A DNA stretch of 41,217 nucleotides from Phycisphaerales bacterium (lineage in GTDB: Bacteria; Planctomycetota; Phycisphaerae; Phycisphaerales; UBA1924), in NCBI GenBank assembly GCA_905339235.1, contig CAJPFG010000037.1:1-41217 (forward strand), read 5' to 3'. The first letter of the stretch is position 1. The number at the start of each line of letters is the position of its first letter. Of this stretch, positions 41,093 to 41,217 are shown in pieces. The notes beneath the pieces are model-generated. The model was not told the DNA's origin, ran no database searches, and saw nothing but the letters and a program-made list of their open reading frames with translations. A program made the position numbers and the translations under genes.

Positions 41093-41217
41093 TGAATCGG
41101 TCCAGCCGTTATGAGAGACTACCGGGCCGGAAGGCCCAGAAGGAGTCTCTCGATGAGCGGTCCAGGAAGGCGGAAGCGGCACAGCCCCGAGCAGATCATC
41201 GCCAAGCTGCGTGAGAT
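41093..41217 (+). mobile_element. Left end of an IS3-family insertion sequence
   Basis: TcmP similarity is lost at about 41093, where TGAATCGGTCCAGCC begins, a TGA-start end as seen in many IS3-family elements. A ribosome site and an IS3-type orfA start follow within 60 bp. The right end and target-site duplication lie outside the window. Confidence 0.65.
41153..41217 (+). CDS. IS3-family transposase OrfA, N-terminal fragment (runs off edge)
   Basis: ATG 41153 with AAGGAG upstream; 21 codons are visible, reading MSGPGRRKRHSPEQIIAKLR. KRHSPEQIIAKLR is the typical first helix of the helix-turn-helix in OrfA proteins of IS3-family elements, which bind the IS ends; OrfA is usually fused to OrfB by -1 frameshifting. 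It is in a different frame from the TcmP tail that reads through the same DNA. Confidence 0.75.
   Translation, partial: MSGPGRRKRHSPEQIIAKLRE

Overview
The window looks like a chromosomal segment of a high-GC planctomycete, most likely of class Phycisphaerae. This is inferred from content: secreted proteins that end in a cysteine-containing dockerin-like (two EF-hand-like repeats) cassette, many small membrane proteins with a zinc-ribbon tail of the CGY-CPECG type, and a large multihaem cytochrome operon. No rRNA, tRNA or CRISPR array is visible.

Layout. 1-2400 is a scrambled accessory region. It holds a 5'-truncated RHS gene running off the left edge, five copies of a ~40-50 bp palindromic repeat, a duplicated ~135 bp module, a second 72-bp RHS scrap, a probable IS110 remnant, and one intact lower-GC zinc-ribbon membrane gene. 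2650-3873 holds an unrecognised gene with no convincing start. 4005-20265 holds six consecutive minus-strand genes for exported proteins, all ending in the same ~55-residue dockerin-like cassette: an M36 metalloprotease, a reprolysin-like metalloprotease, a PPC-type protein, an S1B-like serine protease with four PPC-like repeats, a di-haem cytochrome c peroxidase-like protein and a sialidase-fold (BNR) protein. Several are followed by terminator hairpins, so they are probably separate transcription units that share an export or anchoring route.

20883-29347 is a plus-strand operon preceded by a TATAAT box. It encodes two tandem 11-haem cytochrome c / membrane cytochrome b fusions, two tandem 15-haem cytochromes and a thioredoxin-fold/TPR protein lacking CXXC. 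Together this gives 52 predicted covalent haems, with non-standard CX3CH and CX4CH sites at conserved places. The arrangement suggests an envelope electron conduit tied to the quinone pool.

29367-39577 is mostly housekeeping or unassigned: an M28 peptidase, a TlpA-like lipoprotein, zinc-ribbon proteins, aat, two small SHOCT-like membrane proteins, truA, a GT4 glycosyltransferase and a cupin. A degraded partial copy of the 2845-3873 gene lies just upstream of truA.

39600-41217 is a compact, apparently acquired module: a good sigma70-type promoter, a DUF5131 (Gp37/Gp68) three-cysteine protein, and an ATGA-overlapping TcmP (three-Cys-motif partner) gene. The TcmP gene is interrupted at about 41093 by the left end of an IS3-family element whose orfA runs off the right edge. 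This poorly understood two-gene system and the 52-haem operon are the two most interesting parts of the window.
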